Source: JABCPE02 sp963530295 (GTDB taxonomy: Bacteria; Bacteroidota; Bacteroidia; Flavobacteriales; Weeksellaceae). From it: 64,000 bases of DNA. Of the stretch, positions 26,153 to 33,156 are shown piece after piece. Positions within the stretch are counted from its first letter, which is position 1, and each line of letters starts with the position of its first letter. The notes under the pieces were generated by a model. That model was not told the DNA's origin. It did no database searches and saw only the letters and a list, made by a program, of their open reading frames with translations. The DNA lies in the NCBI GenBank assembly GCA_963530295.1, contig CAUSCF010000004.1, positions 1 through 64,000 of the forward strand, read 5' to 3'. A program made the position numbers and the translations under genes.

Positions 26153-26962
26153 ATGATACAGCATTTATCAAACATCAGCCACAAAGATTCTAAAAATTTC
26201 TTTCTAATAGCTGGTCCATGCGCCATAGAAAGCGAAGATATGGCCATGAGAATAGCCGAAACCGTTATCAAAATCACTGATAAATATAAGATTCCTTACA
26301 TTTTCAAAGGGAGTTTCAAAAAAGCCAACCGCTCTCGTGTGGATTCTTTCACAGGAATAGGCGATGAAAAAGCACTTCAAATCCTGAAAAAAGTAGGTGA
26401 AACCTTCAATATTCCTACCACTACAGACATCCACGAAAATGCACACGCCGAGCTGGCAGCCCAGTTCGTAGATGTATTACAAATTCCAGCCTTTCTGGTT
26501 AGACAGACTGATCTTTTGGTAGCTGCCGCTAAAACCAACAAGGTCGTAACTCTGAAAAAAGGGCAATTCCTGTCGCCAGAAGCCATGAAATTCGCCGTAC
26601 AGAAAGTAAAAGACTCTGGAAATGAAAAAACTGCCATCATAGAACGAGGAAATTCTTTCGGGTATACTGACTTAATAGTAGATTATCGTGGAATTCCTAT
26701 TATGAAACAATATGCTCCTGTAATTCTTGATATTACACACTCATTACAACAACCTAATCAAGAAAGTGGAGTAACTGGCGGCAGACCAGAACTTATAGAA
26801 ACTATTGCAAAAGCAGGAATTGCCGTTGGAGCTGATGGAATATTCATAGAAACACATCCTAATCCTTCTGAAGCTAAATCCGATGGAGCGAATATGCTTC
26901 AACTTGATAAATTAGATAATCTTTTAGCTAAATTAACTAAAATAAGAGAAGCTATTATATAA
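26153..26962 (+). CDS. kdsA: 3-deoxy-8-phosphooctulonate synthase
   Basis: Cytoplasmic enzyme that condenses phosphoenolpyruvate with arabinose-5-phosphate to Kdo-8-phosphate, the route to the lipopolysaccharide inner core. At 269 residues it has the normal length. Family motifs are present: FLIAGPCAIES near residues 17-27, FKGSFKKANRS, LQIPAFLVRQTDLL, KKGQFLSPEAM, DITHSLQQPN and GIFIETHPNPSEAKSDGANML. Cys23 in GPCAIES is the position used by the metal-dependent form, though that form is decided by more than this residue. It stands alone; an AT-rich island begins after it. Confidence 0.96.
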   Translation: MIQHLSNISHKDSKNFFLIAGPCAIESEDMAMRIAETVIKITDKYKIPYIFKGSFKKANRSRVDSFTGIGDEKALQILKKVGETFNIPTTTDIHENAHAELAAQFVDVLQIPAFLVRQTDLLVAAAKTNKVVTLKKGQFLSPEAMKFAVQKVKDSGNEKTAIIERGNSFGYTDLIVDYRGIPIMKQYAPVILDITHSLQQPNQESGVTGGRPELIETIAKAGIAVGADGIFIETHPNPSEAKSDGANMLQLDKLDNLLAKLTKIREAII

Positions 26963-27064
26963 TTAAAACTAAATAATACTATAAATATATAATCTAATTT
27001 AATTTAATTTTTAAGAAAAAGATAGTTTAGATTATCTAAAAATAATCTTATAAAATAATAAAGG

Positions 27065-27098
27065 TATCTTCCCAAATAATTTGGGGAGATATTTTTTT
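27065..27098 (+). terminator. terminator downstream of kdsA
   Basis: TATCTTCCCAAA pairs with TTTGGGGAGATA (12 positions, one GU) around a 3-base loop, followed by seven T. Confidence 0.8.
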
Positions 27099-27254
27099 GA
27101 ATATCTATATACAAATATAATAAAATAATATCATGATAGATTAAAATTATATAAATATTTTAAATTATAATACTTAAATAGTATAAATATAACTTATCAT
27201 TTAAAAAAAATTGAAAATATTTTTAAAAAGTTATATTTATATTATTTTTTTATT

Positions 27255-27262
27255 TATATTTG
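27255..27262 (+). promoter_or_regulatory. TAnnTTTG promoter element of an orphan exported protein gene
   Basis: Reads TATATTTG, 33 bases before the ATG at 27296. It shows that the AT-rich island gene has a host-type promoter. Confidence 0.4.
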
Positions 27263-27295
27263 CAAAATAAAATTAAACTTAAAATTAAAAATACT

Positions 27296-27730
27296 ATGAA
27301 AAAGACAATTTCAATATTATCTGTTTTTACAATTTCATTTTTTTATTCACAAGAAAATAATAATGATACAAAAAATGAAAATGAAAATCAAATTATAAGT
27401 AAAAAAGATTTTAATTTTGATTATAATAATAAAAATATCATAAAAATTGAAAATCAAAAACCTATTCATATTGAAATTTTCCAATATAATAATAAAGAAT
27501 ATAGAATAAAGAAAAATAAATCTATAAATGATATAAATTTATCTATATTTAATAAAAATTATAGTGAATTAGAAGAAAAATTATCTAATTATAATACTAT
27601 TGATAATAATATAGTTGCTATTAGATATGAAAATTTAAGCGAAATAGAAAATACTACATATAAACTAGATAGAATGCTAGAAAATAAGTATATATATAAA
27701 GCTGATAAAACTAAAACTTACTGGAGTTAA
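27296..27730 (+). CDS. small exported protein, unrecognised, extremely AT-rich
   Basis: A 144-residue protein with a signal peptide (MKKTISILSVFTISFFYSQ). The mature part is dominated by Asn, Lys, Ile, Glu and Asp (for example NNDTKNENENQ and FDYNNKNIIKIENQK), and the codons are almost all A/T-ending, well beyond the neighbouring genes. The ATG at 27296 is preferred over an upstream non-ATG start because it begins the signal peptide. I do not recognise a family. Composition suggests recent transfer or relaxed drift. Confidence 0.6.
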   Translation: MKKTISILSVFTISFFYSQENNNDTKNENENQIISKKDFNFDYNNKNIIKIENQKPIHIEIFQYNNKEYRIKKNKSINDINLSIFNKNYSELEEKLSNYNTIDNNIVAIRYENLSEIENTTYKLDRMLENKYIYKADKTKTYWS

Positions 27731-27776
27731 TAATATATACTAAAAATACTTTATATAAAAATATAAAATAATAAAT

Positions 27777-28088
27777 ATGGCTACAAAAACATATTCTCAA
27801 AAAATAACAAATGCTAAAGTTTTAATCGATGGATTAAAAAAAATAAAATCTAATCTTCCTGCTGGAATTACAGATGATACTATTCTAAATTTAGAAAATT
27901 TAAGAGAAAAAATAGAAACTTTAAATAGTGAAAACGAAGGATTAAAGGCAGAATCCAAGAAAAAAACAGAGGATATAAACTCTAAACTAAAAGAATTAGA
28001 CAAACTCTATTCTCAAATGAAAAAAAGAGTAAAACTAGATATAGAACCTAGTCTTTGGGGAAAATTTGGAATAGAAGATAAACGATAA
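27777..28088 (+). CDS. small coiled-coil protein, family unknown
   Basis: A 103-residue cytoplasmic protein, largely helical, with a predicted coiled coil at about 40-85 (heptad-like NLREKIETLNSENEGLKAE). It ends VKLDIEPSLWGKFGIEDKR. From memory, short proteins with a similar layout (start MATKxYSQ, C-terminal tail ending in FGIxDKR) occur in other Bacteroidota with no function known. It follows the exported orphan gene by 46 bases and ends in a clear terminator, so the two may form one unit. The composition is again AT-rich. Confidence 0.65.
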   Translation: MATKTYSQKITNAKVLIDGLKKIKSNLPAGITDDTILNLENLREKIETLNSENEGLKAESKKKTEDINSKLKELDKLYSQMKKRVKLDIEPSLWGKFGIEDKR

Positions 28089-28102
28089 ATGATTATACTA
28101 CA

Positions 28103-28150
28103 CCGAAAGTCAATATTATATTAAATCTATAATTATTGGCTTTCGGTTTT
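28103..28150 (+). terminator. terminator closing the AT-rich island
   Basis: CCGAAAGTCAATA pairs with TATTGGCTTTCGG (13 positions, one GU) across an 18-base loop, followed by TTTTT. It faces the convergent aroK gene. Confidence 0.7.
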
Positions 28151-28185
28151 TATTATGAATACATACTTGATATTTTGATCAGTTT

Positions 28186-28722
28186 TTATTTTTTCATTTC
28201 ATAACCCAATTTTTCTATCTCAGTCAAAATATCACTAACAATTCTATCAAGATCCCAGTCATTCACCATTACCGTCACCTTTGCTTTAGAGTAGTAATGA
28301 TTCCTTTCCATGAGATGCTGCCCTACGAAATTAGGTAATTCCTCTTCCTTTATTCCCGCTATCAGAGGCCTTTTTTCTCTTTCATACAGAAGATTTTTCA
28401 CCAAGGTATTGACATTAGCCACCAAATAAACACTCACTGATCTTTCATTTATAAGATCTATGTTATTATAATAGCACGGCGTACCTCCTCCCAGACTCAA
28501 AACTACATCTTTTTGAGAGTCCAAAACCCTTTCCAAAATCTCTTTTTCCTTTTTTCTAAAGAATAATTCTCCTTTTTTTTGGAAAATCTCAGGAATAGAC
28601 AGCCCTATTTCACTAGAAATTTCATTATCTAAGTCAATATTTTTGAAGCATAATTTAGAACTTAATTCATTGGAAATAATAGACTTACCACTTCCCATGT
28701 ACCCTATAAGTGTAATTATCAT
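28186..28722 (-). CDS. aroK: shikimate kinase
   Basis: Cytoplasmic enzyme that phosphorylates shikimate with ATP in the chorismate pathway. It is 178 residues once started at 28722 (MIITLIGYMGSGKS); an upstream ATG 24 codons earlier would reach across the tRNA promoter. Visible are the P-loop GYMGSGKS (7-14), the shikimate-binding DLDNEI and FFRKKEKEIL, the LSLGGGTP loop and the LID arginines in YEREKRPLI. aroE of the same pathway lies at 32347. It is divergent from the tRNA cluster. Confidence 0.94.
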   Translation of the reverse strand: MIITLIGYMGSGKSIISNELSSKLCFKNIDLDNEISSEIGLSIPEIFQKKGELFFRKKEKEILERVLDSQKDVVLSLGGGTPCYYNNIDLINERSVSVYLVANVNTLVKNLLYEREKRPLIAGIKEEELPNFVGQHLMERNHYYSKAKVTVMVNDWDLDRIVSDILTEIEKLGYEMKK

Positions 28723-28776
28723 GATAAAAATTTTCAACAAATTTGATAAAAAATTTTGATAATAAAAAAAAATACC

Positions 28777-28784
28777 TATCTTTG
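28777..28784 (+). promoter_or_regulatory. TAnnTTTG promoter element of the tRNA cluster
   Basis: Reads TATCTTTG. A TTG box lies 18 bases upstream (28756-28758), the expected minus-33 distance. It ends 35 bases before the first tRNA. Confidence 0.6.
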
Positions 28785-28819
28785 CACCACTCAAAAATTA
28801 CTGACACAGTAATGATGGA

Positions 28820-28892
28820 GACCTGGTAGCTCAGCTGGTAGAGCAATACACTTTTAATGTATGGGTCCTGGGTTCGAATCCCAGCCAGGTCA
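28820..28892 (+). tRNA. tRNA-Lys (TTT)
   Basis: A 73-base cloverleaf. The acceptor stem is GACCTGG/CCAGGTC, the D arm GCTCAGCTGGTAGAGC, the anticodon loop CTTTTAA with anticodon TTT, the T arm CTGGG-TTCGAAT-CCCAG, and A is the discriminator base. CCA is not encoded. Confidence 0.97.
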
Positions 28893-28907
28893 CTAAAAAG
28901 ACAATAA

Positions 28908-28990
28908 GTCTGCGTGGTGAAATTGGTAGACACGCCATCTTGAGGGGGTGGTATCCTAAGGATGTGCTGGTTCGAATCCAGTCGCAGACA
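28908..28990 (+). tRNA. tRNA-Leu (GAG)
   Basis: An 83-base tRNA with a long variable arm. The acceptor stem is GTCTGCG/CGCAGAC, the anticodon stem CCATC/GGTGG with loop TTGAGGG giving anticodon GAG, and the T loop TTCGAAT. The three bases after the discriminator read CCA (28991-28993), which could be encoded or chance. Confidence 0.95.
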
Positions 28991-29020
28991 CCAATAAGAT
29001 ATTTGTTCATTCATATTGTA

Positions 29021-29093
29021 GACCTGGTAGCTCAGCTGGTAGAGCAATACACTTTTAATGTATGGGTCCTGGGTTCGAATCCCAGCCAGGTCA
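29021..29093 (+). tRNA. tRNA-Lys (TTT), second copy
   Basis: Identical over all 73 bases to the tRNA-Lys at 28820-28892, with the same anticodon TTT. It is the third gene of the Lys-Leu-Lys cluster and is followed by a terminator. Confidence 0.97.
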
Positions 29094-29149
29094 CTTTTAA
29101 ATAGAAAATAGTAATTTTTTTCATATTAATATTTTGTGATTTGGTGTTT

Positions 29150-29184
29150 AAAACCTTTAACTGGAAAGTTAAAGGTTTTTTGTT
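29150..29184 (+). terminator. terminator of the tRNA cluster
   Basis: A perfect 13-base-pair stem (AAAACCTTTAACT/AGTTAAAGGTTTT) with a GGAA loop runs into a T-rich tail. It lies 56 bases past the last tRNA. Confidence 0.8.
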
Positions 29185-29243
29185 TTTTACTTTTTTATCT
29201 TTTGAATTTTTCTTAATTTCGTTGCTGAAAAATACGAATAAAA

Positions 29244-30203
29244 ATGGAAGAACACACGGAGAAAATTCTCATCACTGGAGCCAATGGACAAATAGGCAGC
29301 GAATTAGTAACAAAACTTGCCAGCGTATATGGAAAGGAAAACATAATAGCTTCTGACCTTTATATAAAAGAAGGACTAGACAGCGCTGGAAAATACATAA
29401 AACTAGATGTTACTGACCACCAAGAATTAGAAAAAATCATCAAAGAATACAATATCACTACTGTCTATCACCTAGCTTCCCTCCTATCAGGAACTTCCGA
29501 AAAACAGCCTCTTTTGGCTTGGAATGTAAATTTAGACCCGCTACTTCATCTATGTGAAATGGCGAAAAATGGACTAATCAAAAAGATATTTTGGCCAAGT
29601 TCTATCGCAGTTTTTGGAAGAGGAATTTCTCCTTATAATGTAGAACAAGAAGTCGCACTCAATCCATCTACCATCTATGGAGTAACCAAAGTAGCTGGTG
29701 AAAAACTCTGTGAATACTATCACCAAAAGCACAATGTAGATATCAGAAGTATCCGATACCCTGGGCTGATATCTTGGCAGACGCCTGCTGGTGGAGGAAC
29801 CACAGACTATGCCGTAGAAATTTTCTATGAAGCAATAGAAAAAGGAAAATACACAAGTTTTATCCAAAAAGGAACTGCCATGCCTATGCTATACATGGAA
29901 GATGCCTTAGATGCAACAATAAAACTAATGGAAGCTCCTTGCGAAAGCATCTCTGTAAGAACATCTTATAACTTGGGTGGAATGTCTTTCACGCCAGAAG
30001 AATTAGCAGAAGAAATCAAAAAAATAATTCCTGATTTTGAAATCTCTTATGAACCTGATTTTAGACAAAAAATAGCAGAAAGCTGGCCAAAAAGCATAGA
30101 TGACAGCGTAGCTAAAAGAGACTGGGGACTGAACTATAAATTTGGAATAAAAGAAATGTCCGAAGATATGATAAAGAACCTATCCATAAAACTAAAGAAA
30201 TAA
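29244..30203 (+). CDS. SDR-type L-threonine 3-dehydrogenase
   Basis: A 319-residue NAD-dependent extended SDR. It has the nucleotide motif ITGANGQIGSEL (residues 10-21), SSIAVFG, the catalytic YGVTK (Tyr-x-x-x-Lys), RYPGLISWQTPAGGGTTDYAV and MSFTPEELAEEI, which together mark the GalE-like threonine dehydrogenases rather than sugar epimerases. It converts L-threonine to 2-amino-3-oxobutyrate, usually followed by glycine formation through Kbl; kbl is not in this window. A weak TAATTTCG element lies about 25 bases upstream. It ends in a strong palindromic terminator. Confidence 0.85.
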   Translation: MEEHTEKILITGANGQIGSELVTKLASVYGKENIIASDLYIKEGLDSAGKYIKLDVTDHQELEKIIKEYNITTVYHLASLLSGTSEKQPLLAWNVNLDPLLHLCEMAKNGLIKKIFWPSSIAVFGRGISPYNVEQEVALNPSTIYGVTKVAGEKLCEYYHQKHNVDIRSIRYPGLISWQTPAGGGTTDYAVEIFYEAIEKGKYTSFIQKGTAMPMLYMEDALDATIKLMEAPCESISVRTSYNLGGMSFTPEELAEEIKKIIPDFEISYEPDFRQKIAESWPKSIDDSVAKRDWGLNYKFGIKEMSEDMIKNLSIKLKK

Positions 30204-30236
30204 AAAAAATCCTCTCAAATTTGAGAGGATTTTTTG
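30204..30236. terminator. bidirectional terminator between threonine dehydrogenase and mscL
   Basis: Perfect palindrome around AAATCCTCTCAAA/TTTGAGAGGATTT with A and T flanks. It ends both convergent genes. Confidence 0.85.
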
Positions 30237-30268
30237 TTAATTTTAAACTTTTATGAATGAAAATTTGT

Positions 30269-30643
30269 TTATTTATTTTTCAATAAATCTCTAATTTCAG
30301 CCAATAATTCCTCTTGTGTAGGAGCTGCTGGTTCGTCAGCTGGTTTTTCATTTTTAAGTTTATTAATTCCCTTTATCATCATGAATAAGATAAAAGCAAT
30401 GATAACAAAATTAATTACCGCTGAAAGAAACATTCCATACTTAACCCCTCCAAAAAGAGTCAGTTCTTCAATATTTTTCAAATTAGCAGCTTCTAAAGCT
30501 GGAGTAAGAAGAAGAGGCGTGATAACATCTTCTATAAAAGAGCTCACTATCTTACCAAAAGCTCCTCCAATAATCACCCCTACCGCCATATCTACCACAT
30601 TTCCTTTAATGGCAAATTCTTTAAATTCTTTAATAAAACTCAT
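30269..30643 (-). CDS. mscL: large-conductance mechanosensitive channel
   Basis: A 124-residue inner-membrane channel that opens under membrane tension and protects against osmotic downshock. The start at 30643 gives the family N-terminus MSFIKEFKEFAIKGNVVDMA; a 21-codon longer frame would cross the promoter (TACTTTTG at 30672-30665). The first pore helix is GVIIGGAFGKIVSSFIEDV, the second helix lies at about 72-96, and the C-terminal helix (EELLAEIRDLLKN) forms the cytoplasmic bundle. Confidence 0.96.
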   Translation of the reverse strand: MSFIKEFKEFAIKGNVVDMAVGVIIGGAFGKIVSSFIEDVITPLLLTPALEAANLKNIEELTLFGGVKYGMFLSAVINFVIIAFILFMMIKGINKLKNEKPADEPAAPTQEELLAEIRDLLKNK

Positions 30644-30664
30644 AAATGCATTTTTTAATTTGCA

Positions 30665-30672
30665 CAAAAGTA
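30665..30672 (-). promoter_or_regulatory. TAnnTTTG promoter element of mscL
   Basis: On the minus strand reads TACTTTTG and ends 21 bases before the mscL ATG at 30643, deciding against the longer upstream start. Confidence 0.45.
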
Positions 30673-30735
30673 AAAATTTATTTATTAAAAGCAAGTTTTT
30701 TTTCATAAATTACATCCAATAGATTAAATAAATAT

Positions 30736-30743
30736 TATCTTTG
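30736..30743 (+). promoter_or_regulatory. TAnnTTTG promoter element 6 bases before rbfA
   Basis: Reads TATCTTTG, followed by only six bases before the ATG at 30750. Transcription would begin at or next to the start codon, so the rbfA-lol-aroE mRNA may be leaderless. Confidence 0.45.
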
Positions 30744-30749
30744 CAGGAT

Positions 30750-31109
30750 ATGGAAAGTAATAGACAAAGAAAAGTAGCACAAATCATACAAGAAGACCTA
30801 GCAGAACTTTTTAGAAAGCAAGCATCAGACAGCAAACAAAGCCTATTGGTAAGCGTATCTGATGTGAAAGTCACTGCTGACCTAGGAATAGCCAAAGTTT
30901 ATCTAAGCATCTTCCCTCAGGATTTCAGAGATGCCGTGATGAAAGAAATAGAGGAAAACAAATCATATTACAGAAATTTCATTGGGCAAAAAATGGCGAA
31001 ACAAGTGAGAGCCATCCCTCAGCTCAATTTTTATCTGGACACTTCCCTAGATGATGTAGAAAAACTAGAACGAGAACTTAAAGGTCTAGGAGACAACCCT
31101 ATTCTGTAA
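30750..31109 (+). CDS. rbfA: ribosome-binding factor A
   Basis: A 119-residue assembly factor for the 30S subunit that helps 16S rRNA 5'-end maturation. It has a single KH-like domain with the family start ESNRQRKVAQIIQEDLAEL, the central VSDVKVTADLGIAKVYLSIF, and the closing IPQLNFYLDTSLDDVEKLERE. The ATG at 30750 is used because an upstream TTG (30741) is part of the promoter. It is first of rbfA-lolC/E-aroE; the next ATG follows its stop by two bases. Confidence 0.93.
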   Translation: MESNRQRKVAQIIQEDLAELFRKQASDSKQSLLVSVSDVKVTADLGIAKVYLSIFPQDFRDAVMKEIEENKSYYRNFIGQKMAKQVRAIPQLNFYLDTSLDDVEKLERELKGLGDNPIL

Positions 31110-31111
31110 AA

Positions 31112-32329
31112 ATGAACACTCCTTTCTACATCGCCCTTCGATACATAGTTTCCAAAAAAGGCAGCCAAGCTGTGTCCTTTATCACAGGATTGGCGGCTAC
31201 GGCTATGACTATTGCGGTAATGGCGATGTTTATAGTGATTTCTATTTTTTCTGGGCTGGAAGAGCTTAATAAAGAGCTGATTAACAATATCCATGCGGAT
31301 TTAACGATAAAAAGCAAAGAAGGAAAACTGCTAAAAAATCCCGAAGAAATCATTTCAGTATTAGAAAAAGAGCCTGAAGTAAAAGCATTTTCAAAAGTAA
31401 TTGAAGAGAAAGTTTATCTTAACTACAATGAAAATGGAGAAATCGCTTATTTAAAGGGCGTTGATTCTGTTTATACCCAAATAAATCCTATCCAAAAATC
31501 CATCATATATGGAGAGTATCCTTCCTTTCAGTACCAAAATGAAGTCGTTGTAGAAGGGCTTCTAAACAACAGGCTTGGCATTCCCATTGGCGGAGATGAT
31601 GATAATACGACTGCTACCATTTTCATCCCAAAAGCAGGAGAAGGACTCATCAATAAAGAAGAAGATATTTTCAACAAAGAGCCTATATTCGTAACAGGTA
31701 TTTTCGCTGAAAATGAACAACTTAATAACTATATCATTGCTCCGATAGAACTTACTCAAAGACTGCTCAATCTTCCGAAAAATTCAGCTTATCAAATCGC
31801 TATAAAGCTAAATAATCCCGAACAAGCCGATGCAGTAAAAAGAACTCTGCTGAAAAATTTGGCTGATGACAGTATCTACATCAATACTCAGATGGAGGAA
31901 AACGAGGCGTTTTGGAAGATGATAAACACGGAAAAACTGATTATTTATCTGATTTTTATTTTGGTGATTTTCATCACGACATTCAATCTCGCCGGCGCAA
32001 TCATCATCCTGCAATTGGACAAAAAACAACAGGCTAAATCACTGATTTCGTTAGGTTTTACATTTTCACAACTAAGAAAAACCTATTTCTATACAGGCGC
32101 ACTGATTGTTTGTTTAGGCGTTTTCTTTGGGCTGATACTAGGAACTTTGACTTGTATTTTACAGATACAGACAGGCTTTTTCAAGGCATCGGTAGGGCTG
32201 GATTTACCTTTCCCTGTGAAAATAACTTTATATAACTACCTGATTGTCATATCATCAGCGTTTTTCTTCGGACTGATGGTTTCTTGGATTTTCTCCAAAG
32301 TGAATAGACATCATCTGTCATCTAATTAG
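31112..32329 (+). CDS. FtsX/LolC-E-type ABC transporter permease
   Basis: A 405-residue inner-membrane permease with one N-terminal helix (about 20-45), a periplasmic MacB-like domain (about 45-265) and three C-terminal helices (about 275-300, 320-350, 370-395), the FtsX-fold layout. N-terminal FYIALRYIVSKKG fits lipoprotein-releasing LolC/LolE proteins, which extract mature lipoproteins from the inner membrane. The LolD ATPase is not in this window, so the assignment stays at family level. It is translationally coupled to rbfA. Confidence 0.85.
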   Translation: MNTPFYIALRYIVSKKGSQAVSFITGLAATAMTIAVMAMFIVISIFSGLEELNKELINNIHADLTIKSKEGKLLKNPEEIISVLEKEPEVKAFSKVIEEKVYLNYNENGEIAYLKGVDSVYTQINPIQKSIIYGEYPSFQYQNEVVVEGLLNNRLGIPIGGDDDNTTATIFIPKAGEGLINKEEDIFNKEPIFVTGIFAENEQLNNYIIAPIELTQRLLNLPKNSAYQIAIKLNNPEQADAVKRTLLKNLADDSIYINTQMEENEAFWKMINTEKLIIYLIFILVIFITTFNLAGAIIILQLDKKQQAKSLISLGFTFSQLRKTYFYTGALIVCLGVFFGLILGTLTCILQIQTGFFKASVGLDLPFPVKITLYNYLIVISSAFFFGLMVSWIFSKVNRHHLSSN

Positions 32330-32346
32330 ATTTAAAGCCAATAAAA

Positions 32347-33069
32347 ATGATGAAATTTGGGCTTATCGGAAGGAATATTTCCTATTCGTTTTCAAAAAAA
32401 TATTTTGAACAAAAATTCAATCAGTTATCTTTGCTGGATTATTCTTATGATTTATTTGATATTCAGCAAGTTGAAGAAGTGGAAGAAATCTTTAACATAG
32501 ATAATCTCAGAGGGTTGAATGTCACCATTCCCTACAAAGAACAGGTGATTCCTTTTTTAGATGAACTGAGTGATGAAGCCGAAAAAATAGGCGCGGTCAA
32601 TTGTATTTTAATCAAAAATGGAAAGAAAACTGGGTACAATACAGATGTTTTCGGTTTTGAAAAATCCTTATTGACTTACCCAAAAATCCTATCAGAAAAG
32701 GCTCTGATTTTAGGAAACGGAGGAGCCGCAAAGGCGGTGAAATATATTTTTGATAAATATAATATTGATTATCAAATAGTTTCAAGGAAAACCGAACTTA
32801 ATTTTGAAAACCTTTCAGAAGAAATCGTAAAAGAGCATAAAATCATCATCCAATGCACGCCAGTAGGCACTTTCCCAAATGTGGAGCAGAGCCTTCCCTT
32901 TCCTTTCGGTGGGATTTCTTCTCAGCATGTAGTCATAGATTTAATCTACAATCCTCTTCAGACTCAGTTCCTTAGAAAAGCTCATGAAATGGGAGCCAAA
33001 ACGATGAATGGACTTCTTATGCTGGAACAACAAGCAGAAAAAGCGTGGGAAATTTGGAATTTTAAATAA
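32347..33069 (+). CDS. aroE: shikimate dehydrogenase
   Basis: A 240-residue NADPH-dependent enzyme reducing 3-dehydroshikimate to shikimate. Motifs: GRNISYSFSKKYF (substrate serines), LNVTIPYKEQV (catalytic lysine), GAVNCI, GYNTDVFGFEKSL (catalytic Asp) and the cofactor loop LGNGGAAKAV. It is slightly short for the family, as many Bacteroidota versions are. Two adjacent ATG codons (32347 and 32350) are possible starts. It closes the rbfA operon and is followed by a weak hairpin. Confidence 0.94.
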   Translation: MMKFGLIGRNISYSFSKKYFEQKFNQLSLLDYSYDLFDIQQVEEVEEIFNIDNLRGLNVTIPYKEQVIPFLDELSDEAEKIGAVNCILIKNGKKTGYNTDVFGFEKSLLTYPKILSEKALILGNGGAAKAVKYIFDKYNIDYQIVSRKTELNFENLSEEIVKEHKIIIQCTPVGTFPNVEQSLPFPFGGISSQHVVIDLIYNPLQTQFLRKAHEMGAKTMNGLLMLEQQAEKAWEIWNFK

Positions 33070-33085
33070 AAAACCTTTAATTTAG

Positions 33086-33112
33086 TGCCTTGAAATGTTG
33101 AGGCATTTTTTT
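33086..33112 (+). terminator. weak terminator after aroE
   Basis: A short stem TGCCT/AGGCA with a 10-base loop is followed by seven T. Confidence 0.5.
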
Positions 33113-33156
33113 AATCCTCAAAATTTGAGCTTAGTATTAAACAAAAACTGATTGTA

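Larger units (their letters stand above)
26963..27295 (+). other. AT-rich gene-free stretch
   Basis: This 333-base gap holds one terminator hairpin (27065-27098) about 100 bases after kdsA and one TATATTTG promoter element (27255-27262) for the next gene. The rest is close to pure A and T, and I see no RNA gene or repeat in it. Confidence 0.6.

Noticed and set aside
27296..28088. Toxin-antitoxin pair in the AT-rich island
   Set aside because: The first protein has a signal peptide and the second is a plain coiled coil; neither shows a toxin or DNA-binding motif.
28685..29047. Minus-strand open frame of 120 codons with text such as LRLDSNQH and AGIRTQDP
   Set aside because: It is antisense to the tRNA-Lys and tRNA-Leu genes; this translated tRNA pattern is a well-known false protein.
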